Shown: piece by piece, positions 57,673 to 64,000 of the stretch | Position numbering within the stretch: position 1 is the stretch's first letter | Layout of the letters: the number at the start of each line of letters is the position of its first letter | Assembly (NCBI RefSeq): GCF_003003075.1 | Contig: NZ_PVTX01000001.1 | Span: forward strand, 124,001-188,000 | Direction of reading: 5' to 3' | Source of the DNA: Isoptericola halotolerans | Lineage (GTDB): Bacteria; Actinomycetota; Actinomycetes; Actinomycetales; Cellulomonadaceae | DNA: 64,000 bases | Translations under genes and position numbers: made by a program | The notes under the pieces: model-generated | Database searches by the model: none | What the model saw: only the letters and a program-made list of their open reading frames with translations | What the model was told of the DNA's origin: nothing

Positions 57673-59442
57673 ATGCGTACGAACGCGCGACGGGTGCTGC
57701 AGGCAGTGCTCGTCACGGGCGGCCTCGTGGTCGCCGGGGCCTATTCGGCCCATGCTGCGGAGGACGACGTCGTCGACGTCGAGATCGGCGAGGACACCTC
57801 GGTCGACCTGAACCTCGAAGAGGTCTCGGAGGAGGTGTCGGACGCGTCCCTGGACACGCCCGTCGACCTCCCCGAGGTCGACACCCAGCCGGTCGAGACC
57901 GTCGTCGACGACCTCGTCGGCGAGGACGGCCCGGTGGACGACCTCCTCGGTGCCGACGAGCCGAGCGAGACCACCACGGACGACGTCGTCGACGTCGTCG
58001 CGGAGGACGTCAGCCAGACCGTCGAGGACGTCACCTCCGGTGACGTCGAGGCCGTCGTGGACGACGTCGTGGCCGAGGACGGCGTCGTGGACGACGTGCT
58101 CGAGGACGGCGGCGCAGACGCCGCCGTCGAGGACGTGGTCGAGACCACGGAGACGGTCGACGAGGCGCTCGGGACGGACGGTGCCGTCGAGGAGACTGCG
58201 TCGTCCGTCCTCGGGGAGGACGGGCTGGTCGACGACGTCGTCGGTCCGGACGAGCCGGAGGAGGGCGTGACGGACGGCGTCGTGGAAGAGGTCGTCGAGG
58301 ACGTCGACACGACGGTCGACGACGCCCTGGAAGGTGACGTCGAGGCGGTCGTGGACGACGTGGTCGCCGAGGACGGCGTCGTGGACGACGTGCTGGAGGA
58401 CGGCGGGGTGGACACGGTCGTCGCGGACGTCGTGGACACGACCGGTGCGGTCGACGAGGTGCTGGGTACCGATGGTGAGGTCGAGGGCCTGGTCGACGGG
58501 CTGGTGGGTGACGAGGGCGTGGTGGACGACGTCGTCGGTGCCGACGAGCCCGAGGCCGGTCTGACCGACGAGGTCGTCGAGGAGCTGCTCGACGACGTCG
58601 ACTCCACGCTGGACAGCGCCCTCGAGGGTGACCTCGACGGTGTGGTCCGCGACGTCCTCGACCAGGACGGCGTCGTGGACGACGTGCTGGAGGACGGCGG
58701 GGTGGACACGGTCGTCGCGGACGTCGTGGACACGACCGGTGCGGTCGACGAGGTGCTGGGTACCGATGGTGAGGTCGAGGACCTGGTCGGCGGACTGATC
58801 GGTGAGGACGGGCTGGTCGACGACATCGTCGGTCCGGACGAGCCGGAGGAGGGCGTCACGGACGGCCTGCTCGACGAGCTCCGCAACGACCTCAACGAGA
58901 CGGTCACGGACCTGCTGGAGCTCGATCTCGTCGGCGTGGTGGACGACGTCCTCGCCGAGGACGGCATCGTCGACGACATCCTCGAGAACGGGACGACGGA
59001 CACGGATCCGGGCACGGACCCGGGCACGGACCCGGGAACTGACCCGGGAACTGACCCGGGCACGGACCCGGGGACCGATCCGGGCACGGATCCGGGGACT
59101 GACCCGGGGACCGATCCGGGCACGGATCCGGGCACGGATCCGGGCACGGACCCGGGGACCGATCCCGGTACGGACCCCGGTACTGACCCGGGCACCAACT
59201 CGGGTGACGGCACCGGCACGGATTCCGGCTCCACGCCGGGCACCGGGTCGTTCGGCGGCGTGACCGGCACCGTCTCGGGCGGGGGCCCGGGCACGGTGAC
59301 GGTTGCCGCCGAGGGGACGACGGGAGCGGAGGCGCTGGCGACGACCGGCGCGAGCTCCGGTCAGCTCGCCGCCCTGGCCGTGCTGCTCATGGTGGCGGGC
59401 ACCGTGCTCGCCGCTCGACGTCGCCGGCTGCCGGTCGGCTGA
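57673..59442 (+). CDS. LATTG-anchored acidic repeat surface protein
   Basis: 589 residues, ATG 57673 with GGAGAG. Signal peptide cleaved near AYSAHAAED. Residues about 60-440 hold four strongly acidic repeats of about 98 residues (VVDDVVAEDGVVDDVLEDGG...DEALGTDG...DDVVGPDEPEEGVTD). A stalk of 16 DPGT units follows (59005-59196). The C-terminus is a sorting signal: LATTG (59335-59349), a hydrophobic helix and RRRR. LAXTG is the form used by class E sortases of high-GC Gram-positives. No sortase gene is in the window. Probably a cell-wall-linked surface polymer-like protein that may bind cations. Ends at a shared terminator. Confidence 0.85.
   Translation: MRTNARRVLQAVLVTGGLVVAGAYSAHAAEDDVVDVEIGEDTSVDLNLEEVSEEVSDASLDTPVDLPEVDTQPVETVVDDLVGEDGPVDDLLGADEPSETTTDDVVDVVAEDVSQTVEDVTSGDVEAVVDDVVAEDGVVDDVLEDGGADAAVEDVVETTETVDEALGTDGAVEETASSVLGEDGLVDDVVGPDEPEEGVTDGVVEEVVEDVDTTVDDALEGDVEAVVDDVVAEDGVVDDVLEDGGVDTVVADVVDTTGAVDEVLGTDGEVEGLVDGLVGDEGVVDDVVGADEPEAGLTDEVVEELLDDVDSTLDSALEGDLDGVVRDVLDQDGVVDDVLEDGGVDTVVADVVDTTGAVDEVLGTDGEVEDLVGGLIGEDGLVDDIVGPDEPEEGVTDGLLDELRNDLNETVTDLLELDLVGVVDDVLAEDGIVDDILENGTTDTDPGTDPGTDPGTDPGTDPGTDPGTDPGTDPGTDPGTDPGTDPGTDPGTDPGTDPGTDPGTDPGTNSGDGTGTDSGSTPGTGSFGGVTGTVSGGGPGTVTVAAEGTTGAEALATTGASSGQLAALAVLLMVAGTVLAARRRRLPVG
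58370..58780 (+). repeat. Exact 117-bp internal duplication (period 294 bp)
   Basis: 58370-58486 and 58664-58780 are identical, 294 bp (98 codons) apart, inside the surface-protein gene. Flanking repeat sequence has diverged, so this part was copied or converted recently. Confidence 0.85.
59005..59196 (+). repeat. 12-bp tandem repeat coding (Asp-Pro-Gly-Thr)x16
   Basis: Sixteen in-frame units of GAYCCNGGNACN with third-base variation. Encodes the stalk before the sorting signal of the surface protein. Confidence 0.92.
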
Positions 59443-59457
59443 CACCGCGCACCACTG

Positions 59458-59510
59458 AGCCGGTGCGGGCGTGGGACGTCGCAGGGGGGCGACCCACGAC
59501 CGCACCGGCT
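59458..59510. terminator. Bidirectional terminator, surface protein / ArsR
   Basis: Outer 11-bp arms AGCCGGTGCGG (59458-59468) and CCGCACCGGCT (59500-59510), with inner CGTGGG/CCCACG pairing, between convergent genes. Confidence 0.72.
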
Positions 59511-59548
59511 GTGCGCCCGGGTCATGCCGCAGGCCCGGGAGGTGTGCG

Positions 59549-59890
59549 TCAGGCCAGCTCGCGCAACGTGTCGGCGAGGCGGTCGAGCGCCCCGGGCACC
59601 GGCGCGTAGTAGGACCACCGGCCGCGCTGCGTGCGGCTGAGGAGCCCGGCGTCGACCAGGATCTTCAGGTGGTGGCTGACCGTCGGCTGGCTCAGTCCGA
59701 CGGGTTCGGTGAGGTCGCAGACGCAGGCCTCGCCCTCGGCGGCCGCGGTGACGGTGGACAGCAGCAGCACACGCGTCGGGTCGCCCAGCGCCTTGAAGAC
59801 ACGAGCGACGCGCTGCGCCTCCTCGGTGTCGACGGCGGCGCGCGCGGGCGTGCAGCAGGTCGGGGACGCGAGGGGCAGCGCGGTGGTCAT
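59549..59890 (-). CDS. ArsR-family repressor, arsenic/metalloid type
   Basis: 113 residues from ATG 59890. Winged helix: VARVFKALGDPTRVLLLSTV, CVCDLTEPVGLSQPTVSHHLKILVDAGLLSRTQRGRWSYYAPVPGALDRLADTL. The ACVCDL motif equals the CVCDL metalloid-binding site of ArsR in helix 3; an N-terminal pair (TCCTP) adds possible ligands. Divergent from a flavoprotein gene. Two similar 17-bp sites in between are candidate operators. Probably de-represses on As(III) or Sb(III). Confidence 0.87.
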   Translation of the reverse strand: MTTALPLASPTCCTPARAAVDTEEAQRVARVFKALGDPTRVLLLSTVTAAAEGEACVCDLTEPVGLSQPTVSHHLKILVDAGLLSRTQRGRWSYYAPVPGALDRLADTLRELA

Positions 59891-59908
59891 GCCCTCTATG
59901 TTGCCACG

Positions 59909-59957
59909 CATCGAAGTTTGTGGATACGTTGTGGTCGACACATTGAAGTTCTTCGAT
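59909..59957. promoter_or_regulatory. Direct-repeat ArsR operator pair
   Basis: CATCGAAGTTTGTGGAT (59909-59925) and CATTGAAGTTCTTCGAT (59941-59957), equal at 13 of 17 positions, spaced 32 bp. The GAAGTT core in an AT-richer setting is like ArsR sites. They lie 19 bases before the ArsR start and 14 bases before the flavoprotein start. Confidence 0.6.
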
Positions 59958-59970
59958 GAGGGAGCGTGGC

Positions 59971-61353
59971 ATGGAGACGACGACGCAGCACCCGGTCGTG
60001 GTGATCGGCGCGGGGCCCGTGGGGCTCGCCGCGGCGGCACATCTGCTGGAGCGTGGGCTCGAACCGCTGGTGCTCGAGGCCGGCGCGGGACCGGGGGCCG
60101 CCGTCGGCGACTGGGGCCACGTGCGCCTCTTCTCGCCGTGGCGCTACTGCATCGACGCGGCCGCACGTCGGCTGCTCGAGGCGGGCGGGTCGTGGCGCGA
60201 ACCGGACCTGGACTCGCTGCCCACGGGCGCCGATCTGGTGCGCGACTACCTCGCCCCCCTCGCCGCGACGCCCGCCCTGGCCGACCGCGTCCGCTACGGC
60301 ACCCGCGTCACCGCCGTCGCCCGCCAGGGCGCCGACCGCACGCGCTCGCTCGGACGGGAACGCCAGCCCTGGTTGGTCCGCACGGAGGCCGACGGCGTCA
60401 CGCAGGACGTGCTGGCCGCCGCCGTCGTCGACGCCTCGGGCACCTACGGGCAGCCGAACCCTCTCGGTGGCAGCGGGCTGCCGGCCGTGGGGGAGCAGGA
60501 GGCGGAACCGTTCCTCGCCGGCCCGCTGCCGGACGTGCTGGGCCGCGACCGCGACCGCTTCGCCGGCCGCCGGACCCTCGTGGTCGGGATGGGGCACTCC
60601 GCGGCGAACACGCTGCTCGCGCTGACCCGCCTGGCCGAGGAGGTCCCCGGCACCGAGGTCGTCTGGGCCATCCGTGGCGGGTCACCGCGCCGGCTCTTCG
60701 GCGGTGGCACCGACGACGAGCTGCCCGCCCGCGGGCTCCTGGGAACCCGGCTGCGCGAGGCCGTCGAGGCCGGCCGGCTCGAGCTGTGGACGCGGACCAC
60801 GATCGAACGCCTCGCGGCGGCCGACGGACAGGTCGTGGTCTCCGGCGTCGGGCGGGCCCCGGGCGCCCGGGAGGGAGGCGCGTTCGAGTGGCGCGTCGAC
60901 GTGATCTCGGCGGCCACCGGGTTCCGCCCCGACCTCGACATGCTCCGCGAGGTCCGTCTCGACCTGGACGACGTCGTCGAGGCCCCGGCGCGGCTGGCAC
61001 CGCTCATCGACCCGAACCTGCACTCCTGCGGCACCGTGTCACCGCACGGCGAGAGCGTCCTGGCCCACCCCGACGAGGGGTTCTACCTCGTGGGCATGAA
61101 GTCGTACGGCCGGGCGCCCACCTTCCTGCTCGCCACGGGCTACGAGCAGGTGCGCTCCGTGGCCGCAGCCCTGGCCGGCGACCGCGCCGCGGCGGACGCC
61201 GTGGAGCTGGAGCTGCCCGAGACCGGCGTCTGCTCGTCGGACCTGGCAGGCGACGAGGAGCTCACCGGCGGCGCGTGCTGCGGGACGGCTCCGGCAGAAC
61301 CGGCGGCCGCCGCCGGGCCCCAGCTCGTCGAGCTCACGGTCGGGCCCCGCTGA
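59971..61353 (+). CDS. ArsO-like flavoprotein monooxygenase/oxidoreductase with Cys tail
   Basis: 460 residues from ATG 59971 (GGAG upstream). FAD motif VVVIGAGPVGLAAAAHLLERG, FSPWRYCIDAAARRLLE, DASGTYGQPNP, then the second nucleotide motif TLVVGMGHSAANTLLALTRL and ATGFRPDLDMLREV (flavin-containing monooxygenase-like). The C-terminal tail has three cysteines (GVCSSDL...GGACCGTAP), as in proteins handling arsenicals. It sits opposite an ArsR-type gene with shared operators. Relatives in ars operons are called ArsO or thioredoxin-reductase-like. It likely oxidises or reduces an arsenical. No permease or arsenate reductase is beside it. Confidence 0.83.
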   Translation: METTTQHPVVVIGAGPVGLAAAAHLLERGLEPLVLEAGAGPGAAVGDWGHVRLFSPWRYCIDAAARRLLEAGGSWREPDLDSLPTGADLVRDYLAPLAATPALADRVRYGTRVTAVARQGADRTRSLGRERQPWLVRTEADGVTQDVLAAAVVDASGTYGQPNPLGGSGLPAVGEQEAEPFLAGPLPDVLGRDRDRFAGRRTLVVGMGHSAANTLLALTRLAEEVPGTEVVWAIRGGSPRRLFGGGTDDELPARGLLGTRLREAVEAGRLELWTRTTIERLAAADGQVVVSGVGRAPGAREGGAFEWRVDVISAATGFRPDLDMLREVRLDLDDVVEAPARLAPLIDPNLHSCGTVSPHGESVLAHPDEGFYLVGMKSYGRAPTFLLATGYEQVRSVAAALAGDRAAADAVELELPETGVCSSDLAGDEELTGGACCGTAPAEPAAAAGPQLVELTVGPR

Positions 61354-61406
61354 GCCACGCCCCGCGGGTGCTCGCGTGTGCGCAGCACCCGTGGGAGTCT
61401 GGGGTC

Positions 61407-61724
61407 ATGACCGGCGACCGGGCGCGCAGGCTCCTGCCGACGGCGGCGCTCGCCGTCGTCGTCCTCGTCGCCCTCACGGCGTGCGCGGCCGGGCCCAACC
61501 CCACCCTCGACACCGCGTCGACCGTGCTCGGCGAACCGGCCGGCTTCTGGCTCGGCCTCTGGCAGGGGATGATCCTGCCGGTCACGTTCGTGGTCTCGCT
61601 GTTCACCGACACGGTCTCGGTGTACGAGGTCCACAACAACGGCAACTGGTACGACGTCGGCTACGTGCTCGGCATCTCGTTCGTCTTCGGCGGCCCGCTC
61701 GGCGCGAGCCGAGCGCGTCGCTGA
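61407..61724 (+). CDS. Small membrane lipoprotein
   Basis: 105 residues, ATG 61407. Signal-like helix with lipobox LTAC, then a second hydrophobic segment (FWLGLWQGMILPVTFVVSLF), a loop SVYEVHNNGNWYDVGYVLG and a weak third helix. The NNGNWYDVGYVLG motif occurs in a small membrane protein family of Gram-positives with no known function. The GACTACCTCGGC sequence at its stop recalls repeats near 8.2 kb. Confidence 0.75.
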   Translation: MTGDRARRLLPTAALAVVVLVALTACAAGPNPTLDTASTVLGEPAGFWLGLWQGMILPVTFVVSLFTDTVSVYEVHNNGNWYDVGYVLGISFVFGGPLGASRARR

Positions 61725-61744
61725 CTACCTCGGCAGGGGCGGTA

Positions 61745-63019
61745 CTACCTCGCGGGGCGGAGGCGGAGACGCAGCTCCCGCAGCGCGATCCCGACGGCGA
61801 ACACCGCGAGGCCGGCCAGCACGGCCGACGGCGGCAGCGTCACCACCAGCACCACGCACGCCACGAGGCCCAGCACCTGCAGCCACCGCGGGTAGAGCCG
61901 GTCGCTCCCCGTCTGGGTGAAGGCCGCCGCGTTGGCGACGGCGTAGTACAGCAGCACGCCGACGCTCGAGAACCCGATCGCGCCCCGCAGGTCCACCGTG
62001 AGCACGAGCACCACCACGACGGCGGCCAGGGTCACCTCGGCCCGGTGCGGCACCCGGAAGCGCGGGTGCACCGCCGACAGCCACCGTGGCAGGTCGCCCT
62101 CCCGCGCCATCGCGAGCGTCGTCCGGCCGATCCCCGCCACCAGGGCCAGCAGCGCACCGAGCGACGCCGCCGCCGCCCCGACGCGCACCACGACCCCCGC
62201 CCAGGACGAGTCCTCGACCGCGACCGCCAGGGGCGCCGTCGTGCCCGCGATCCCGTCGAGGCCCAGCGCGGCCAGCAGCGTCAGGGCCACCACGGTGTAC
62301 ACGACGACGGCGCCGCCGAGCGCCAGCAGGATCGCCCGCGGGATGGTCCGGCGCGGGTCCCGCACCTCCTCGCCCATCGTGGCGATCCGCGCGTAGCCGG
62401 CGAACGCGAAGAACAGGAGCCCGGCGCCCTGGAGCAGGCCGTACGCAGCGGTCCAGCCGCCCGCCACGCTGTCCACCGCAGCCCCGCCGTCGACCGCGAC
62501 CGGTGCGGGCGTCCCGCTCCACACGACCGCCGTCCAGGTGGCCAGCGCCAGCAGCACGAGCGCGACGATCCATCGCGTCAGGCGGGCCGTGCGGGTGACG
62601 CCGCGGTAGTTCACCGCCGCCAGCGCGACGACGGCCGCCGCGGCGACGGGACGTTCCCAGCCGGTGGGCGCGGCGTAGGCGGCGAAGGTCAGCGCCATCG
62701 CGGCGCAGCTCGCCGTCTTGCCCACCACGAACCCCCAGCCGGCGAGGTAGCCCCACCGGTCGCCGAGGCGCTCGCGGCCGTAGACGTACGTGCCGCCGGC
62801 CACCGGGTACTGCGCGGCGAGCTGGGCGGACGACGTCGCGTTGGCGTAGGCGACGACGCCGGCGATCGCCAGGGCGCCGAGCAGCGCCCACCCGGTGCCG
62901 GCGGGCAGCACGGCCGCGGCCGCGGGGCCGAACGCGGCGAAGACGCCGGCACCGATCATCGAGCCGAGGCCGATGGCCACGGCGTCGCGGGTGCCGAGCC
63001 GGCGGGCGAGCTGGGTCAC
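61745..63019 (-). CDS. APC-family amino acid permease
   Basis: 424 residues, GTG 63019. About twelve helices. The N-terminal motif RDAVAIGLGSMIGAGVFAAFGPAAA has the unwound-helix GSMIGAG of the APC fold; ANATSSAQLAAQYPVAGGTYVYGRERLGDRWGYLAGW is the conserved helix-2/3 region; LLFFAFAGYARIATMGEEVRDPRRTIPRAI matches helix 6-7. An amino acid or amine importer; the substrate is not predictable. It is convergent with the small lipoprotein gene, with only 20 bases between the stops. Confidence 0.92.
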   Translation of the reverse strand: MTQLARRLGTRDAVAIGLGSMIGAGVFAAFGPAAAAVLPAGTGWALLGALAIAGVVAYANATSSAQLAAQYPVAGGTYVYGRERLGDRWGYLAGWGFVVGKTASCAAMALTFAAYAAPTGWERPVAAAAVVALAAVNYRGVTRTARLTRWIVALVLLALATWTAVVWSGTPAPVAVDGGAAVDSVAGGWTAAYGLLQGAGLLFFAFAGYARIATMGEEVRDPRRTIPRAILLALGGAVVVYTVVALTLLAALGLDGIAGTTAPLAVAVEDSSWAGVVVRVGAAAASLGALLALVAGIGRTTLAMAREGDLPRWLSAVHPRFRVPHRAEVTLAAVVVVLVLTVDLRGAIGFSSVGVLLYYAVANAAAFTQTGSDRLYPRWLQVLGLVACVVLVVTLPPSAVLAGLAVFAVGIALRELRLRLRPAR

Positions 63020-63065
63020 GGGTGGAGGGTCCTCTCCGGGACGTGCACGGGGGCCTTCCCCGTGG

Positions 63066-64000
63066 TCATCCTGCCGGTGGGTGGGGTGTGCGGGCGAACT
63101 GCTGGTAGTTCTTGTTGCCGCCGGACAGGTTGGCCACGTCGGTGAAGCCGAGGTTGCGCAGCACGTTCTGCCCGGCGTTGCCGGTGACGCCCTTGTTGCA
63201 GTACGTCACGGTGGGCAGCGTGGGGTCGAGCTCGCCGGCGCGCGCCCGCAGCTCGGCCAGCGGGATGTGCACCGAGCCCTCGACGAACCCCTTGGCGCGG
63301 TCCTTGGCGGAGCGGACGTCGACCACCTGGATCTTCTCGCCGGCAGCGCGTCGGCGGTCCAGCTCGGCGGGGGAGAGGAGCGGGGCGGATCCCCGCACGG
63401 CGTTGTCGAGCGCCATGCCCGTGTAGTGCACCGGGTCCTTCGTGGTGGCGTACGTCGGGGCGTAGGCGAGGTCGAGGTGGAACAGGTCGTCCACCGTCGC
63501 GCCGTACGTGATCGCGGTGGCGAGCACGTCGATGCGCTTGTCGACGCCGGAGGGTCCGATCGCCTGTGCGCCGAGCAGCCGCCCGGTGGCGCGGTCCGCG
63601 ACGGCCTTGATCAGCATCTCGCGCCCGCCGAGGTACGGCGGACGGTCGGGCTTGATGTTGTGCACGACGACGACATCGTGCCCGGCGGCGCGGGCCCGGT
63701 CCTCGGTGAGCCCGGTCTGGGCGACCGCCTGGTCGAACACCCGCACGATGGACGTGCCGAGGATGCCGCGGTGCACCAGCGAGCCACCGGTGAGCGCGTC
63801 GCCGGCGACGCGGCCCATCTTGTTGGCGGTCGAGCCGAGCGGCACCCAGGTGGGCTCGCCGGTGATCACGTCGAAGCTCTCGGCGACGTCCCCGACGGCC
63901 CAGACGTGCGGCACGTCGGTGCGGCCCTGCCGGTCGACGGCGACGGCCCCGGTGGGTCCCACGGTGGCGCCGGCGGCGCGGGGCAGGTCGAGGTTCGGGC
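63066..64000 (-). CDS. CoA-disulfide-reductase-type flavoprotein with rhodanese domain (5' end missing)
   Basis: The C-terminal 310 residues are present; the start lies beyond base 64000. Visible parts: end of the FAD domain (VPHVWAVGDVAESFDVITGEPTWVPLGSTANKMGR), the dimer interface domain (LGTSIVRVFDQAVAQTGLTEDRARAAGHDVV; AYAPTYATTKDPVHYTGMALDN) and a rhodanese domain from about 100 residues before the end (VVDVRSAKDRAKGFVEGSVHIPLAEL) whose active-site Cys is in VTYCNKGVTG. Fusion of CoADR with rhodanese is well known in sulfur or polysulfide metabolism. The catalytic Cys of the reductase lies outside the window. Next gene downstream is unrelated. Confidence 0.9.
   Translation of the reverse strand, partial: PNLDLPRAAGATVGPTGAVAVDRQGRTDVPHVWAVGDVAESFDVITGEPTWVPLGSTANKMGRVAGDALTGGSLVHRGILGTSIVRVFDQAVAQTGLTEDRARAAGHDVVVVHNIKPDRPPYLGGREMLIKAVADRATGRLLGAQAIGPSGVDKRIDVLATAITYGATVDDLFHLDLAYAPTYATTKDPVHYTGMALDNAVRGSAPLLSPAELDRRRAAGEKIQVVDVRSAKDRAKGFVEGSVHIPLAELRARAGELDPTLPTVTYCNKGVTGNAGQNVLRNLGFTDVANLSGGNKNYQQFARTPHPPAG

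Noticed and set aside
59005-59196. Regular repeats considered as a CRISPR array
   Set aside because: Units are 12 bp with no spacers and code in frame for DPGT.
55810-59505. 1231-codon minus-strand frame across the two repeat proteins
   Set aside because: Mirror of Val/Asp/Pro repeats on the plus strand, where signal peptides, ribosome sites and a sorting signal are present.

Overview
The window is about 64 kb of very high-GC DNA with short intergenic gaps, frequent GTG starts and many ATGA or TGATG gene overlaps. The gene content (secreted multi-domain glycosidases, a CmtR-like metal sensor, a TipA-type MerR regulator, class-E-like sorting signal, an AfsA/ScbR pair) points to an Actinomycetota chromosome. 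The plant-polysaccharide genes fit the Micrococcales (Cellulomonadaceae or Promicromonosporaceae), but that is inference. I see no rRNA, tRNA, CRISPR array, insertion sequence or prophage.

Layout. 1-8.2 kb: a galactan-use locus with two sugar ABC permeases, their binding lipoprotein, a GH42 beta-galactosidase and a large secreted GH30 galactanase-like enzyme. 8.3-11.7 kb: L-2-hydroxyglutarate oxidase, a FUSC-like membrane protein and a LacI regulator. 11.7-13.7 kb: a CmtR-like metal sensor overlapping two cation efflux genes. 13.8-16.9 kb: esterase plus sigma factor, a ScbR-like TetR receptor and an AfsA-like butyrolactone synthase; two copies of one 20-bp palindrome tie them together. 17.0-18.6 kb: TetR regulator divergent from a haloperoxidase-type hydrolase across two perfect palindromes. 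18.6-21.4 kb: a two-component system split by a CPBP protease gene on the other strand. 21.5-24.7 kb: a membrane protein, a multicopper oxidase bracketed by two copies of one palindromic element, and a DUF1080 protein. 24.9-26.0 kb: a Y-family polymerase with a leucine steric gate. 25.9-29.4 kb: an overlapping three-gene operon that looks like a type VII secretion substrate module. 29.5-36.9 kb: hypotheticals, alpha/beta hydrolase, CBM20 alpha-amylase, ribokinase, a PepSY-type lipoprotein, MpaB-like and DUF402-like proteins.

37-42.8 kb: AI-2E-type exporter, a second PepSY-type lipoprotein, a TipA-like MerR regulator with a second internal translation start, and a D-amino-acid-oxidase operon. 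43-44.5 kb: MarR and NmrA genes behind a consensus promoter inside a large inverted repeat. 44.5-46.9 kb: polar amino acid ABC transporter. 47-52.2 kb: HbpS-like protein, amidohydrolase, secreted GDPD, DksA-like zinc finger, uridine-kinase-like protein with a lost P-loop. 52.4-54.2 kb: three-gene envelope operon (coiled protein, holin-like, DUF3618). 54.4-59.4 kb: a fumarase/aspartase-family lyase and two repeat-rich secreted proteins, the second with a LATTG sorting signal. 59.5-61.4 kb: ArsR-type regulator divergent from a cysteine-tailed flavoprotein. 61.4-64 kb: small lipoprotein, APC permease and a truncated CoA-disulfide-reductase/rhodanese fusion running off the end. No gene-free stretch exceeds 300 bases. 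Many convergent pairs, and both binding-protein genes, are followed by strong GC hairpins.
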